Source: Paramyrothecium sp. XJ0827 (Eukaryota > Ascomycota > Sordariomycetes > Hypocreales > Stachybotryaceae). From it: 64,000 nucleotides of DNA. Below are positions 32,766 to 46,000 of the stretch, piece by piece. Each line of letters starts with the position of its first letter. The stretch's first letter is position 1. Below the pieces are notes generated by a model. It was not told the DNA's origin, searched no databases, and worked only from the letters and a program-made list of their open reading frames with translations. Location of the stretch: NCBI GenBank assembly GCA_020881915.1, contig JAJFPB010000005.1:2480001-2544000 (forward strand), given 5' to 3'. Position numbers and translations under genes: made by a program.

Positions 32766-35700
32766 ATGGCACAGCAAAATGTACGTCTATCTTGCCCCGT
32801 CCTTGCATGTTTTCGCTGAATTATCGATTGCTCCCTCAAAATTCCCACTCGCCAGCTTACACCCAATTTCGCTCTTCCTCACGTCTTCGCGTCTGACACT
32901 CACCACAGGATTCATCGCATGCTGAGCCCAACGGGCAGTCGGCGCGTGAGCAAATGAGCACTACCACAGGCCCAGATGATGGGGACAAGGACGCCGGGCT
33001 TGACACAGGCACTCCCTATGGGACTCGTTCCCGGAATAGGACCGGCAATCCTCGTCCCAACTATGCCGAGGACAAGGACATAGACGCAGACGTGTATGAT
33101 TATTACCACGACAAGAAGGACAGTGAGCCCAAGAAGACATCGCGACAGTCGGGCGCAAGCGGCAACAGCGACGCAGTGCGTGGCAACACCAACACGCGCA
33201 AACCAGTACCAGATGATGCCAAACCTGGACCGCCGTCGCAAAATGGATCCAAGGAGCAGAATGCTGGCGGTGGTGCGACCAATGCGTCGCAGGCGACACA
33301 GGCGGCGTCCGGCGCGGTGCAGCCATCCCGGAAGCGCAAGGCGGCAGGCCAGCAAGGTGGTGGCGGTACCGCGTCGACCAAGAAAGCGGGAAATGCGGCG
33401 CAAAACACAGGAACAGCGTGGCCCGAGTCAAACATGCTCACATTTGACAACTGCAAAGCCCGCCCTGAAAATGGGCGGATGGTGGCCGACGATGGCACGG
33501 TGCTGGAACCGAATGGTAAGTGGTAGCACCACGGGTGAGATCCGCAATTTTAGCAGAAATGGCCGGACTAACCCAAATCGCAGATCATGTGTACCTCGTG
33601 TGCGAGCCACCAGGAGAGCCTTACTATCTGGGCCGCATCATGGAATTCCTGCACATCCAAAATGACAGCGCGAGACCTGTGGACGCCGTGCGTATCAACT
33701 GGTACTACCGACCCAAGGACATTGGGCGGAAAGCTCCCGACACGCGCATGGTTTTTGCAACGATGCACTCTGACATTAGCCCCCTGACAGCTCTACGCGG
33801 CAAATGCCATATTCGGCACCGTGTTGAGATTCCAAGCATGGATGAGTATCGCAAGACGCCGGATAGCTTCTGGTTCGAAAAACTATACGACCGCTACATC
33901 CAGAAGAATTACGATTTAATCCCTACGACGGCCATTGTCAACGTACCCGAAAAGGTCAAGAAGGTGTTGGACGAGCGCTGGAAGTACGTTTTGGTTGAGC
34001 AGGGGCGTGGCAAGGAGCTCACTAGCGCCGTTAAGCTCTGCAAGAGATGCAGCAATTACTGCGCCAGGTACGCCGCTTTCTTCTTTCGCCTCGTCCACTG
34101 TCCCGACCTTTTTTTCCAGGTCCCTCATTTTTTACCACTTCCTTTTTCTTCCCTTCTTGTTCCACAAATTTCTAAAAGCACGCCCCACCCCACCCCACAC
34201 CATGCATCCCCCCCACACCAACCATCATCAGCCCTCCAATTGGTGCTTACTACTTGGATTTCTAATTCGGTGCCAAACCACTCTGCTGGTCGGCAGCCCC
34301 CATGTGTGAAGTGAACCTGGCTAACCGTCGCACACACGATGCAGCAATGACTCGGTTGATTGTGCCGTCTGTCACAATACCTATCATATGAACTGTGTCC
34401 GGCCGCCGTTGCTCAAGAAACCTTCGCGAGGCTTTGCGTGGTCGTGTGCAGCTTGCAGTCGGGCACAAGAGCGCAAGCTCGAGGCCCGACACACTCCCAA
34501 TGTTGTCGATCCCCACGGCGATGAAGTTGAAGAGGACGAGCTTCTCGACGAGGAGGAGGACGATGGCCATGGCGCTAATACTGGCCGGACCAGCCCGTCC
34601 GAGGACGACCACAATCACCACCAAGGCACGGCGGAGCAGATTTACCAGGCCAGCCTTTGGCCGTATCGTTACCTAGGCATGCACTGTAAACCGGAGGATG
34701 CGCTTGATTACGATGATCGAATCTACCCCCGCGCTAGCACCCGCATAGGGCCCAGGCATCAGGCTGCTGTCGGCCCTTGGCCTGGTCAACCTGTCCAGTA
34801 CGTAAAACCACTTGAGACCAAGCGAGGTGGGAAAAAGGAGCCCAAACTGTCAAAAGAGGCTCTAGCAGCGCAAGAGGCAGAGAAAGCTCGTCGAGGTCAG
34901 CGGCCACCGTGGGTCCAAGACCAGCCACCAGGTTATGTCGCCCGTGGCGAAGATTACGACGAATCTGATCCCAATTGCACGGCAACACTCCTCTGGAAGC
35001 CGCCGGCGCCAGAGGCAATTTCTTCGGAGCAAATAAACGATTACATGTCTAGCGCTAAAGACATGTGGAAGAAATTGAACGTGCCAGAGCGGTCCACGAA
35101 CCTGCAGGACATTGCCATGGAAACGCTTTGTCGAAACAAGTTCCAGCCCACGAGCGCTCTTGAGAGCCTATCAGAGACTGATCGCATAATTTTCAAAGAG
35201 CCAAGTTTGTTGCCAACCGAACAGAAGAAGTTCGAAGAAGCGATTTCTAAATATGGCTCTGAACTACATTTGGTCATGAAACACGTCAAAACTCTGAGCC
35301 CTGGCGAGGTGGTGCGATACTATTATACCTGGAAGAAAACCGACCGCGGCAAACAAGTATGGGGCGCTGCTCCTGGTCGAAAGGGGAAGAGAGAAGCCAA
35401 AAGAGCTGAGGCAGCGGCAACCAAGTTTGCCGATGATGTCGCCGACAACGATGACGATTCTGCCTTCGATACCATGAAAGCTGTCGAGAAAAAGCGATCT
35501 TTTATTTGTCAGTTCTGTTCCACTACACACTCCAGACAGTGGAGGCGTGCTCCGAATTCCGCGCAAAGCCTCATCAACGAGAACGGTGCCAAGGCCAACA
35601 GCAAGGAAAAGGGCAACCAATACGTGGTTGCACTCTGCCGGCGCTGTGCAGAACTTTGGAGGCGCTACGCCATCCGGTGGGAGGACATTGAGGAAGTTTC

Positions 35701-38141
35701 CAAGAAGCTTACACAATCCGGGCGGGCTTGGAGGCGTAAACAGGACGAGGAACTTCTCAAGGAATTACAGGCTGCTCAAGAGATGGGATTGATGACACCC
35801 GATCGAGCCTCAACGCCCGCAAGCACATCTACCCCGACCCTTCAGGAACCGCCCAGGAAAAAACTCAAAGGAGCTCCAGAGAAGGAGCCGGACAATGGTT
35901 CTTCAGATGCTGGAAGTGCCTCTGGTGCTACGGTATCCAAGAGGAAAGAGAAGTCACTGGAGGCAACTCCCAACGTCCCGGAAATGCCAAAGCCACGCAT
36001 GCTACCGTGTGCTATCTGCAACCAGATGGAGCCTCTTGGAGATCAACATTTGTCGTGCCGAGAATGCCGACTGACGGTGCACCGCAACTGTTACGGAGTT
36101 ATGGACAGCCGAAACCAAGCGAAATGGACCTGTGAAATGTGTTCTAACGATAAAAGTCCGCAGGTTTCCATTGTAAGTTATCCCACATTTGCCCAATGAG
36201 ACTTTGCTGACGCATTCGCAGCATTACAAATGTGTTCTATGTCCTGTAGAGCATACCGAGCATGACTTCATCGAGCAGCCAAAACTCACACATCACAAGA
36301 AGAAGATGTCGGAGAAGGATCGCGAGAGGGAAAAGTTGGAGGTTCAGCAGGCCCGGAAAGCGGCTGACTACTTCCGCAAGAAGCAAGAGGATATGAACCG
36401 TCCGGTGAACCCCCGAGAACCGCTCAAGCGAACCGCGGATAACAATTGGGTGCACGTAACTTGTGCAGTCTGGACGCCGGAAGTCAAATTCGGCAACGCC
36501 AAGGTGATGGAACCCTCTGAAGGCATCCCTTCCATCCCTCGGTCGCGGTACGACGAAATCTGCCAGATCTGTCAGAAAAAGGAAGGTGCATGCGTGTATT
36601 GCCATCAATGTCGCGTCCCATGTAAGTCTGCCGAGATTTATCGAGCGGTCCCTGTTACTCACATTTGCACAGATCATGTTGAATGCGCCCGACAGCAGGG
36701 CCATGTCCTCGGTTTCGATGTTACGCCGGTGAAGAGTTCCAGGCGGGATCAATTCAACATCGTGACTTTGAACGGCGAGAGCGGGACCATGTCCGCCGCC
36801 ATTTGGTGTAAAGACCATGTACCCACCAAATCCGTTACCCACCAAATGCACGATGTGGTCAACGATTCAGGATTGAATGCGTTACAGCTTTTTGTGCAAA
36901 ACTACAAGCAGGCCGACCTCACGCTGACTGGCACAGTCCGGAAAGCCAACCTCATGATGATGGCGGCGAAGATGTCAGGTGTGCCGCTACACAATGGACA
37001 TGTCAAATCGCCGGCCGTCGCAGCACCGTCAACAGGACCGGCAGCCGCTACTACGGTAGCTAACGGGACGGCTGCACCAACACATAACGCGGACGACGCA
37101 GACAGAGCCTCGAATGCACAGCGACCAGGTGAAAAGGTATGCATCACCTGTGGCATTGACGTCAGCGCCAAGTGGTGGCCCGTTGACAACACGCAAACGC
37201 GTGAGCTTACGAATGGTCACCACGGGGCAATCGGCTCAGAGGCACAGAAATTTGTGGAACAGAGAAAATTCCAGTGCCATAAGTGCAAGAAGACACAACG
37301 AGCTCCTCAACCACATGTGCATCGCCCCTGGCCTGCGAATGCGACTCAAGAAGGACCACGACCCACGGCACCAGATCAAAATTTGGCAATGCCGGCATCA
37401 GCTCATCAGAGCCCATCACTGCCACCCCTATCTGACTATCGGGAAGGACCCAGAGATGGACGGCCGCCCGGGCACGCATGGCCTCAGCATGCACCGCATC
37501 TTGCTGCAGCCGCCCCAGTGCAGGTAGCTCCTCCGGGCGCGTCACACACCATGGCGCCTCGACCGGCTCCGGTAGCGCAACCATACGGCCCAACCGCACT
37601 GTCTACTCGACCACCGTATGGTGATTGGGGCCATCGACCCGGCAGTCAACACGGTTCTCCGCCTCGACTACTGAACGGGCCCCCACCAAATGGCCCTCCA
37701 GTCACCGGTCTCACCTCACTCCGACCACCTGCAATGGCAGGCCCTTCACCAGTAGGGCCCGGCCTGGCCCCTCATCAGCAATCGCCGCCAACCCAGCCCT
37801 ATGTCAACGGAATACCTTCATCCCCCCGACGATTGAACGGACCAGTCCCGCCAGCACCATATGTCCCGCCTCATTATGGTGTACAGGGACAGGGAGCACC
37901 ACCGCATGGGCTCCCCAATGGTGTCCCACCGCCGCGCCCTGATGCATATGCCCATGGCATTCACACCCAAAGGCCAGCTTATGCAGGCCCACATGGAAGC
38001 CCGCCAGGGTCAAGGAATGGACCACCACCTGCCAGGGACGCTCCAGTACCTACAGGCACAGTGGCCTCGCGCGCTTCAGAGAACACCCGACCAACCAGTG
38101 GGGCCAGTGCTAGTCCCTCGCTGCGGAATCTGCTCTCCTAA
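32766..38141 (+). CDS. SNT2: Snt2-like BAH/PHD/SANT chromatin protein
   Basis: The exons are 32766-32780, 32909-33515, 33584-34067, 34345-36172, 36222-36621 and 36673-38141, giving 1600 residues. The first exon encodes only MAQQN. Domains in order: a BAH domain (about 208-340, DHVYLVCEPPGEPYYLGRI), PHD finger 1 (about 358-412, split by an intron), an ELM2-like region (about 465-515) and a SANT/Myb helix set (about 645-700, TEQKKFEEAISKYG). A two-CxxC GATA-like zinc module follows (about 757-820), then PHD 2 (about 922-970) and an extended PHD. The last intron, 51 nt, is in frame; removing it restores the VPYHVECARQQGHV zinc-ligand line. The tail is Pro-rich and disordered. Yeast and Fusarium Snt2 work with the Rpd3 deacetylase in histone-linked regulation of stress, respiration and growth. 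Confidence 0.93.
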
Positions 38142-38683
38142 GATGCCGAGAGGCGGGTTATTGAAGTTTCTCCTTTCTTGGCTTAGTACGTTGATGTGTT
38201 GCTGATTAGCGTTATGGAATCTTCCTTTCCACTTGTATTGACTCTCCGTGGCGGATCTACACCGATGTGGGACGATTGTGGCACAATGTAAGCGGATACT
38301 CAAGATTTTTTCTCTCTTTTTCCTTCATTGTTGTACTATTAGAAGCGTCCTCTCTGGGAGGTCAGCATGGTGTTTTGCGGCAAAGCTGCGGTGGAGGAAG
38401 GATTGCTACGGTTAGAAGAGTGTCGAAAGATTCTGCTGCACCAAAGGCATTGTACGCCTATGGCCCAAGCTGTTCTGTTGACATTGGATGGTGCGAGTAT
38501 TAGATTGCACCAAGGCCTCGTTTGAGTTGAGCATATGCCGCGGGATGGGCGGAGGGGCATCGTCGAACACTCACGTGAGGTTCTCGGAGCAGAGGAGAAA
38601 GAAACAGGAAAGAAAGGCAGAGGCAAAAACAAGACAAAATCTTAATGTACCCTAGTGGATCTGTCGTAGTATCTACCGACACT
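38142..38683. other. Convergent 3' intergenic region
   Basis: A 540-nt stretch holding the 3' flanks of Snt2 and the RWD/DUF1115 gene. I see nothing else in it. Confidence 0.5.
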
Positions 38684-39634
38684 TTATACAAGGATCTTAC
38701 CAAATGCTTCCCCGAGTCCATTCTCATTCAGCCAGGCTTCGAACGCTTTCATATCGCCCCTATTGGCCCTCTCCCCCCGCCTTTCGCCTACCATGTCTGT
38801 AATCTCCTGCATGCCGGCAAAGGCGCGCGTCAAGTCCGGGACGGTCTCCCGGTAGCGCTCGCTGACCTTCTTGTGCTGGGGAGGGATGTCACCCCAGCTC
38901 TCCGTCTTGATGAACTTCATATAGTCGTCAATGGCCCGAGAGCCTCCCTCGAGGCAGAGGATGCCAGGCTTCCCGGCGAGCAGGAAGCCGGTCAGGCCAT
39001 AGCCCGGGGCGTAGTTGATGATGTCGTCGCGCTTGGAGCGCGTGCTGATGGAGGGGAAGTAGAACCAGACCCGGATCGTCGGTTCCCCGGCGTACCTGGA
39101 CGACTCGGCCGAGGCCGAGGTCGCGGGGCCAGTGTCCCGCGAGCTGGACAGGTGACGGGAGGCGGCGTCCCTGACGAGCTCGATCGTGGTGAGCATATCC
39201 TCGTGGGGCATGTCGGCCGTCAGCGAGGCGGCTTCTGCCCTGCTCATCCACGGCGGCTGCCGCACCCTGACCTTGACCTGCGGTGGTTCCGTGGGTGTGT
39301 CTGCGTCTGCGTCTTCAAGCGCAGCTTCGGGATCCTGCACGACCGGCACGGAGAGCTCAAGCTCCAGCAACTCGCCTCTGCCGGGGGAGGCGCCGTCTGC
39401 GTCCGCGAGATCGAGGGTGAGGAGCACCGATATGGCCGGGTCGACGATCTCCGGGGCGGCGTCCTCATCGCCCTCGCACCAGCACCGCAGCCGATCCAGC
39501 AGCTTCAGCGAGGCGTCATCGACCGAGGCGGCGTTGTCGGAGGCGTACATGGCCATGAGCAGGTCGACCTGGCCGAGCTGGAGCTCCATGAGCTCCTTGG
39601 GCAGGGCGCGGTGCCGCCTCTGGTGGGAGGCCAT
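38684..39634 (-). CDS. RWD and DUF1115 domain protein (RWDD2-like)
   Basis: A single exon of 316 residues. The ATG at 39634 is chosen because the in-frame codon upstream at 39679 is GTG. An N-terminal RWD domain (about 10-165) shows the opening ELMELQLGQVDLLMAMY and a later PPWMSRAEAASL segment, with an acidic insert between. The C-terminal domain (about 190-316) contains RVWFYFPSISTRSKRDDI and GLTGFLLAGKPGILCLEGG, matching the DUF1115/Prp3 C-terminal-like fold of RWDD2 proteins. The molecular role is not established for the family; RWD folds bind proteins, and the C-terminal fold is also found in the splicing factor Prp3. The extended antisense frame is a GC-bias shadow. The gene is divergent from the STK16-like kinase. 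Confidence 0.88.
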   Translation of the reverse strand: MASHQRRHRALPKELMELQLGQVDLLMAMYASDNAASVDDASLKLLDRLRCWCEGDEDAAPEIVDPAISVLLTLDLADADGASPGRGELLELELSVPVVQDPEAALEDADADTPTEPPQVKVRVRQPPWMSRAEAASLTADMPHEDMLTTIELVRDAASRHLSSSRDTGPATSASAESSRYAGEPTIRVWFYFPSISTRSKRDDIINYAPGYGLTGFLLAGKPGILCLEGGSRAIDDYMKFIKTESWGDIPPQHKKVSERYRETVPDLTRAFAGMQEITDMVGERRGERANRGDMKAFEAWLNENGLGEAFGKILV

Positions 39635-41112
39635 GGCTGGCGAAGGGACGGAGGGGTTCCTTTCGGTCTTGGGCGACACCTGGGGCTGAAGAGGCTACAA
39701 TATGTTCAATGCAATGAGAGAAGAAAAAAAAGACGACGGACTGCAGGGGTTCATTGCTTTTCAAGGAACAGTGTGTGCCATGGGATCCATTGTGGGAAGT
39801 GAAGATTAGCTATTCCGACGGCTCCAATCACTCAGATGGGGTGGTTCAAGTAGCTCAAAAACTCGAGGTCGAAATAAGTTCGTCGTGCGGCGTTCACGGT
39901 AAATTTACACCTAAAAATGTAAGAAATAGTGGACGCAAAGCCGAGGAAAAGTAGAAGAGCAGCACCAGGAATAAATAATGTACGGATTCCCTCTTGTACT
40001 CCATCGACGCTGGCACTTTGAGTTGATCTGTGAATGGTGTTTCCCCAAGGTCTTTATAGGAGTTACTGCAGACTTCTGATGTATACATTAGTCTGAGCCT
40101 CGCAACTCATTTCCACCGACAAGCAACTTACTCTGCGAAATTGATTACGATGTGTATACATATTTTTATTTTATTTTAATGCACTGCTACCAGGGCTGCC
40201 CGATATGAACGAAGAGGAGACTGGAACAGAAGAAAAAGATCTTAGGGGTCTAGAAATGCATGAGGCGGGTGTTCTAAGGTTGGGCCAACATGGCTACCGG
40301 CACCATATAACAGTTGTAGCTCAAATCAGAACCCCTCCATGGATATAGATCGCAATGCAATGTATTAATGAGCAGAATAAGAAAAAAGAAAGGAAAAAAA
40401 GTCACAGCAGGCATATCACGTTTTTCATTTCGAGGGCTAACATAGTGTCTCGGGTTCGTTTGGGAATGCGCCTGGAGAGCCCAGCGGGAGTGGAGTCGAG
40501 CCAGTCAACGGGCTCTTGTCTCGTCCCGAGGGACGCGCATCGCGAGCTCCATTCCCTGGTTCCAGGAACTTGTGGCTCATTAGCGTGACGTGGCAGCCTC
40601 CCGGAACCCTTGGCCAACAAGCCCAAGGTACAGAGGTACCTTACCTACAGTACCTCAAGCTAAGGCACCTCCCCTTCCCCCCCCCTCCTCCTCAAAACGG
40701 TACGGCAATTAGCGTGCCTTTACCTTCAGTTTGGTAAGGTAGCGTGGTCGCCAGGACAAACGGCATCTCACTTACAGCGTGGCGGGCCTACTTACTACCT
40801 TGGTACATCAGCCTCAAGCTGATACAACTTCTTCCCTTCATCACCCCCGAAACTTACATCCGCCTGGCCTCCCGCGAGGATAGCGAGGCCCAATACGAAG
40901 ACCGACATCACGTCAATCCAAAGCCCAGCTTCGTACTGGCCATAATATCTCCGTCAAACCCGTTGCCAATTGCTGCGCGGCGACCGCAGTGCTTCATCCA
41001 TTCTCCCCGGACTAGCCATTCGAGCTCCTTCGCATCGTTTCCTCCATCGCCAATTGGCATTTCAACCTCCCTACCGCCCTCCTCGCTTCTTCGCCTTCTA
41101 CTCACCGCCGCG
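39635..41112. other. Divergent intergenic region with TACCTT elements
   Basis: About 1.5 kb. Elements AGGTACAGAGGTACCTTACC, CAGTACCTCAAG and TTTGGTAAGGTAG lie at 40625-40742, just upstream of the probable kinase transcription start; the kinase leader follows to 41112. I see no supported gene. The middle is AT-rich around 39890-40400. Confidence 0.45.
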
Positions 41113-42465
41113 ATGGCGCAGATCTTCCTCGACCTGTTCTACTCCTTCGGGAACTGTCTCAACTGCTTCCCGGGCTCGCCCACCCTCAAGATCAACAACC
41201 GCAGCTTCAAGATCCTGCGGCTACTGGGCGAGGTGCGTTAACCAACCCGGATTGGATCCCTTGCGCGTCGAGCGACCATCTTCTCTAACCATTCAATCAC
41301 AGGGCGGCTTCTCCTACGTCTACCTCGTCGAGGACACCGCCACCCATGAGCTCTTCGCACTCAAGAAGATCCGCTGCCCCTTTGGCGCCGAGTCCGTCCA
41401 GCAGGCCATGCGCGAGGTCGACGCCTACCGCCTCTTCGCACACGTCCCCACCATCATATCCGCCTACGACCACTCCGTTGCCACCGAGCGAGGCGCCGAC
41501 GAGTCCACCAAGACGGTCTACATCCTGCTGCCCTACTTCCGCCGCGGCAACCTGCAGGACATGATCAACGCCAACCTCGTCAACCACTCGCGCTTCCCCG
41601 AGCGCCGCCTCATGGTTCTCTTCCTCGGCGTCTGCAAGTCCCTGCGCGCCATGCACGAATACCGCCCGCCCGTCGAGAGGATGGAGATGGGCCGCGAGGA
41701 GGACCAGCCCACCGGGAGGACCCGCGGCAAGAGGACCGAGGAGGAGGAGCAGGGCGAGCAGGAGCGTCCCCTGATGGAGTCGGAGAATCAGGTCAGCGAT
41801 GGCCGGAAGATACAGTCCTACGCGCATCGCGACATCAAGCCGGGTATGGCCATGCTTCTCTCCAACATCCCAATTGATTGACATCTGAAAAAACTTGTCT
41901 GCTAACTGTACTCCCTTTCGCAGGTAACATCATGATCGACGACTCCGGCTCCGCGCCCATACTTATGGATCTCGGCTCCGTCGCCCCGTCGCCCATCCCC
42001 GTCACCTCGCAATCCCTCGCCCTGCAGATCCAGGACACGGCCGCCGAGCACTCCACCATGCCCTACCGAGCCCCAGAACTCTTCGACGTCCGGAACGGCT
42101 CAGTCATCGACACCAAGACGGACATCTGGTCCCTCGGCTGCACGCTCTACGCCTGCCTCGTCGGCAAGTCCCCCTTCGAGATGCGCTCCGACGAGACTGG
42201 CGGCACCCTCAGCCTCTGCGTTCTCGGCGGCGACTGGCGCTTCCCCGACGAGGGCCCCGCCGGCGTCAAGCGCACCAACAGCATGCGGCCCAGGCCCGCC
42301 GTCGAGGCCCAGGAGAGCGCCGCCGATGCCGTCCAGATCAGCGAGCCCATCCGCGAGGTCGTCAGGCAGTGCCTGAAGGTCGAGCCTGCCGAGCGTCCCG
42401 ACATCGGCGAACTCATCGACCTTGTAGAGAATGTCATCGGAGAGCTGCCCGAGGACTCCGAGTAG
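41113..42465 (+). CDS. STK16/Env7-like serine/threonine kinase (NAK family)
   Basis: The exons are 41113-41232, 41303-41843 and 41924-42465, giving 400 residues. The N-terminus MAQIFLDLFYSFGNCLNCFPG has Cys15 and Cys18, candidate palmitoylation sites as in STK16 and yeast Env7. The kinase motifs are the glycine loop GEGGFSYVYLVED, Lys61 in FALKKI, the catalytic loop HRDIKPGN (His215-Asp217) and DLG at 236-238 in place of DFG, as is usual in STK16. APELFDV marks the P+1 end. A highly charged insert of about 50 residues (about 165-212) directly precedes HRD. Env7 is a vacuole-membrane kinase that restrains membrane fusion, and STK16 is a Golgi kinase; a similar endomembrane role is likely. It lies 540 bp convergent with the vacuolar mannosidase gene. 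Confidence 0.9.
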
Positions 42466-43005
42466 ACTGGGCTCATTCCATCGGGGAATTCTCATGATGC
42501 TGTAGGATATTTTGTCAAAACTGTGCTTGGAAGCTTTGGTACGCTTGTGCGTTGGTCTTGCCATTAACCTTCTGCCAAGCTGTTTTGAATTTTCAACTTC
42601 CATGGCTATACGCTGGTCATTTCATTGGAGGCAAAGGCGTTTGAGGTCACATTTCACTGGGAAACTTATAGATACTCCAAACATTTACGCAATTGATGTA
42701 TTCGTGGCAAAGGATCAACCAACCATCCGCAAGTTGGTGAAGAAATAACATGAAGGGTGTTAATACGCTTTATTGTGATTAGCTGATCCTGTTTTGTTCC
42801 TGCTCATTCTTGGTGTTCCCGACGTCGTCCAAAATCATGACAAGTTCCTTCGCTCGAATCCATCGCTGTATACTATTCCGTCTCATGTTTCAAGTTTTTT
42901 TTACTTTGGTTTATTTAACCCGTATCATATCTCTCCCAGAATTCAAGGAGCATAGGGCAACACGAAGCTGAGTGCCTGACAGCCGCACTTTGACTCGACG
43001 CCATC
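42466..43005. other. Convergent 3' intergenic region
   Basis: A 540-nt stretch of AT-rich 3' flanks. I see nothing else in it. Confidence 0.5.
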
Positions 43006-46000
43006 CTAGAGCTGGAGTTTGTATGTGGCTACCTCGAACGGCCGGAGCTTGATGGAGAACCGGTTATTCTCGGTCGGGATGTCTTCAAGGTCATCTTCCA
43101 GAATATTTGTCTTGGTGACCTTGGTGATGTCGAACGTCGACTTGATGGTGGCTCGGCTTTGGCCTCCCAAGGCTTCGTACACTCGTACAATGATGCTCTG
43201 GCCCTTGTTGACTCGAAGACCTTCCTGTCGGCTAACGTCCTCGTCATCATGACCACGCTTGATAGTGTCGAGCACAATCGAATCGAATCCATCGTCGCTC
43301 ACCAATTTGATGGGGGCGCTCTTGAGAGTCTCCGAGCCGACACCTGTGCTAGACACAACCTTCAGGGGGTTGTTGAAAGCGTACGCTGCCTTCACAGTTG
43401 TGGACGAAAGAGCTCCTTTGTGAGGCAGGATAGCCCAACGAATTGTATGGTGTCCCATATCGGCATGTGCATCAGGAGCTTTGGGGGCACGCAGCAGCGA
43501 GAGCCTCATCAGCTTGCCAGCAGTAGCAAACCCGTATTTACCATCGTTCAGAATCGAAACACCGTAGCTGTGCTCGGACAAGTCCGCAAACTTGTGGCTG
43601 CACACTTCAAATTTGGCCATGTCCCAGCTCGTGTTGTAGTGGGTTGGGCGCTTTGTGATGCTGTAAGCTGTTTCGTAGGAAGCCTCGGTATTTACTACGT
43701 TGACCGGGAATTCAACCTTGAGGAATTTGCAGTTCTCATGCCAGTCAACGCTGGCAGAGCAGTCGACCTGGGAAGCCTGACCTTTCAGTGCTGCTGAAAG
43801 GCTGATGTAGGCTTTGAGAGAACTTTGCTCGCTGATTTGAATCTCAGTGACAAGAGTGACGCGGTGAGGCTGGGCTTCGTAGATCCTGGTGCTTCCATAT
43901 TTCAGCTGCTTGCGGGTACCCAAATGATAGACTTCGACGTCCCAGGCTTGCCAAAATAGGGGAATGTCGTCAAAAAGAACAAATTTGTTGGCCTGCCCTC
44001 CTTTCTCGATGACCTCTCGGTCGTTTAACCGGTCATAGAGTGAAGTGATGCAGCCGCCCTGAACCGCAACACGAAGATGGTCGTTTTCCAGGACGAATTG
44101 GCCTTCGCTGGTCTCGGTGACAGAGACAGCTGGCTTGTCTTCCTGCACCTTGAAACTACGCAATGTGAGCGTCTGGCCGTCGCCACACGCTACCGCAACC
44201 TGGCTGTCGGACAAGTCGACAAGCTCCTTTCGATGCCAGGGCAAAGTGTTGAGGGCAACTTGCTCGTGTTCGGAATCTGACGACTTTTGGGAAAGATTAG
44301 AAACGCTGTACAGCTCTTCAAGGAGCTTGTTGCCCTTTTTGAAGAGTTCGGCATAAATCTGAGTGGTAGATTAGCATACAGCGACTGGGAACCCCAGAAC
44401 GGACCAGAATCAGCTTACTTTATCGGTGTCGTCGTAACACATGCCAATGCAGCTTCCAGGCAGGCAGTCGTGGAACTGACAGAGGAGTACAGGCTCCCAC
44501 AAATCATCAATCTCCTTTGTGGGATATTTGTAGCTCTTATTTCTGATGGAGGCAAAAGTAGCAAGCTGCTCAATGTCCCGCAGCATGAACTCTGCTCTTC
44601 GGTTGTAGTACTTGTTGTTGGCCTGGGAGGTATAGGTTCCTCTGTGGAGCTCAAAGTAGAGCTCGCCGTACCATGTAGGAAACTCGCTGATCTTGGGCGT
44701 TAGGCGGTCGAAGAAGTCGTCCACAGTCAGGCCAAGCTTAAGCTTCGGGATGGCGCCGGTGGTGTTGCTGATGCCGGCGCATCGACGAAGCTTTTCGAAA
44801 TGCTGCCAAGTAGGACCGCCTCCGCCGTCACCCTTACCAAAGACAAGCAATGAAGAACTATCAACTTGCATGGTCTTGTGTTGCGTGATGCTCCTTTTGA
44901 GGTCTCCAAAATTGGCTTCTGCAGTGTACGTTTCGGATGGTGGCATGTGGCAAATGACTTGGCTTCCGTCTGGACTCACCCACATAAAAGTGGTGTGAGG
45001 GAAGTTGTTGATGTTGTTCCAGCTCAGCTTCTGGGTCATGAAGCGATCCATACCAGCGAGTCGACAGAGCTGTGGCAACTGGCTCGAGTAGCCAAAGGTA
45101 TCAGGTAGCCAGAATGTCCGGCTGCGAGAGCCGAACTCAGCCTCGAAGAATCGTTGACCATAGAAGAACTGTCGACTGAGCGACTCACCGCTGGGAAGGT
45201 TGGTGTCGTGCTCAACCCAGCTGCCGCCGATAGGATGGAATTGTCCCTCCTTTACCTTCTTCTTGACCCGATCGAATGCCTTTGGATAGTATTGCTTGAG
45301 CCATTTGAATTGCTGAGCTTGTGAGCAGGCGAAATGCGCCTCCGGATAGCGATCCATCAGGTCACACTGGCTAGACCACGAGCGACAAACTTTGCGCTTT
45401 GTTTCGGCAAAGGGCCAAAGCCAGCATGTGTCTATATGGCAGTGGCCGATGCCAAAAACGACAGGGTCCTTGCCAACCTCATAGACACGGTGAGAATCAA
45501 CATCTGGCCCGATGACGGCCTTTGCGAGCTCTCGGCATTTGAGAATTGAGTCTTGATCGTTGACCTGGAAGGTGTTGATGATCTTCATGGCAGTAGCGAG
45601 AGCCAGGTTCTGCTCAGCCGAGTTCTCTGGGAGCTCGCGAGCGGCATCACCAAGCTCCCACATATCAAAGTAGAGCATGCGGGCAGGGACGTTCACAGCC
45701 ACAATGTCAGCCTTGGCCAGCGTGAAGTACTTGTTCGGATCTGGGGGCGCAATGCTAGTTTGCCCAGCCGGGGCATTACCGAACATGCCATTGCATGCCA
45801 TTTCGATGTAGATGGTGTGCTCTTGGCCATCGCGAAAGTCTTTGGGGATGATCCACTCCACACGCTCGCCACCGCCTGTCAGGCCTTGAAGCGGTACTCC
45901 GTCCTCTGTCCATACCAGGCCTTCGTTGTTAGCATCCCAGTGCAGCTCGACGAGTTCTTCATCTTTGATCTTGTCTGGGACGGTCAAGACAACCTTGAAC

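Noticed and set aside
38645..39802. A 385-codon open frame on the + strand
   Set aside because: It is antisense to the RWD/DUF1115 gene, which carries the recognisable domains; low-complexity composition.
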